From the NCBI RefSeq assembly GCF_036884655.1, contig NC_088357.1, forward strand, positions 47,508,001 through 47,572,000: DNA of 64,000 nt, given 5' to 3'. Shown here piece after piece: positions 63,701-64,000 of the stretch. Numbering within the stretch: position 1 is the first letter of the stretch; every line of letters begins with the position of its first letter. Position numbers and translations under genes: made by a program. Under the pieces are notes generated by a model, which worked only from the letters and a program-made list of their open reading frames with translations, was not told the origin of the DNA and made no database searches. The DNA is from Musa acuminata AAA Group (Eukaryota; Streptophyta; Magnoliopsida; Zingiberales; Musaceae).

Positions 63701-63957
63701 ACCGCGGAGTAATGAGGGACGGGAGGGGCGCCCAGGGGCCGGAAGGACGGCGCGAAGGACGGGACCGCCGGCGGCGGAGGAGCCACGGGGGAGGGGCTAG
63801 GGATGGGGTTGGACGGATTCGAGGCGGGGGTTTCTCCGGGAGCGCGAGGAGGTGCGGAGGAGGGATCGGCGGGGGCCGAGGAAGGGACGTTTCCAGCGTC
63901 GGAACTGTCGGCGTTAGGGTCTAGGGTTTGGGGGGAGGAAGGGGAAGCGACCGCCAT
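57720..63957 (-). CDS. RBM25: RNA-binding protein 25 homologue (RRM + RED-rich + PWI splicing factor)
   Basis: Seven exons on the minus strand: 63957-63459, 62254-61998, 61860-61708, 60347-59945, 59834-59148, 59067-58472 and 57971-57720, all GT-AG with matching phases. They total 2847 nt and 948 aa, similar to Arabidopsis RBM25 (about 900). The N-terminus is a Pro/Ala/Met-rich low-complexity region (1-230). The RRM (about 231-310) has RNP2 VYVGKI and RNP1 KGFGFCEF. Then come acidic linkers and a long Arg/Glu/Asp-rich region (about 455-620), and a C-terminal PWI domain with RMRPWISKKITEFLGEEE, ending in KVETGLSVKSKS. RBM25/Snu71-type proteins sit with U1 snRNP in the nucleus and influence 5' splice-site choice. 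In Arabidopsis the homologue is tied to ABA-dependent splicing. The 5' UTR runs off the window at 64000. No defects were seen. Confidence 0.93.
58104..58339. repeat. 118-bp tandem duplication in an RBM25 intron
   Basis: ATCTATTTCAAACAAAATA occurs at 58113 and 58231, followed in both by GTAGTACTGAAACAGG / ATAGTACTGAAACAGG, GCACCAAA-CTCACTCAC, CTAATCATATTCTAGA and GAAGCATAAAGA. Lies in the 500-bp intron before the PWI exon. Confidence 0.85.
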
Positions 63958-64000
63958 GGTAGCAACCTTTCTTGAGGAGGACGGTGAGCAAATCGGGCGA

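Noticed and set aside
63520..63924. Plus-strand frame of 134 codons opposite the RBM25 first exon
   Set aside because: Arg/Gly-rich shadow of the Pro/Ala-rich N-terminus.

Overview
The window is plant nuclear DNA: spliced genes with GT-AG introns, plant-type D cyclin, KIN-4 kinesin, PADRE/DUF4228 and XTH families, and Ty1/copia retrotransposons. Codon use and the style of the retroelements suggest a monocot, perhaps a Zingiberales (banana-like) genome. That placement is an impression and was not tested. All exon boundaries below were worked out by hand from splice sites, reading phase and family similarity.

Layout. Positions 1-6920 hold the 3' part of a plus-strand Ty1/copia element: leader, decayed gag-pol and a 1.49 kb 3' LTR, with the 5' LTR outside the window. 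It is inserted in the protease region of a second, minus-strand copia element (6921 to about 9460) whose gag, protease, primer-binding site and LTR promoter can be seen. Next come an XTH pseudogene (10027-11396), an intact D-type cyclin gene (15207-16842), a long intergenic tract with tandem repeats and retroelement debris (16843-25855), a decayed PRIN2-like plastid-protein gene (25856-26998), a small PADRE/DUF4228 gene (27891-28449, minus), and intergenic DNA with a TRIM-like LTR near 33.03-33.2 kb. A 27-exon KIN-4C-type kinesin gene (35662-48908, minus) fills the middle. It is followed by a promoter built of repeated modules (51.57-52.66 kb) that drives an uncharacterised acidic plant protein whose last exon is tandemly duplicated. 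A pair of MITE-like elements comes next, and then a complete RBM25-type splicing-factor gene (57720-63957, minus).

The intact genes are ordinary plant housekeeping or growth genes: cell-cycle entry (CYCD), microtubule motor (KIN-4C), pre-mRNA splicing (RBM25) and stress-linked PADRE. They do not form a pathway cluster. The strongest unexpected signals are four hairpins in the retrotransposon leader that share one 15-nt core but have different, self-complementary arms, an exact 240-bp tandem duplication that gives one gene two alternative terminal exons, and the modular repeat architecture of the same gene's promoter. Smaller points are a GC-AG intron in the kinesin motor domain, overlapping upstream ORFs on the cyclin mRNA, and a gag-pol reading frame broken mainly by amber codons.
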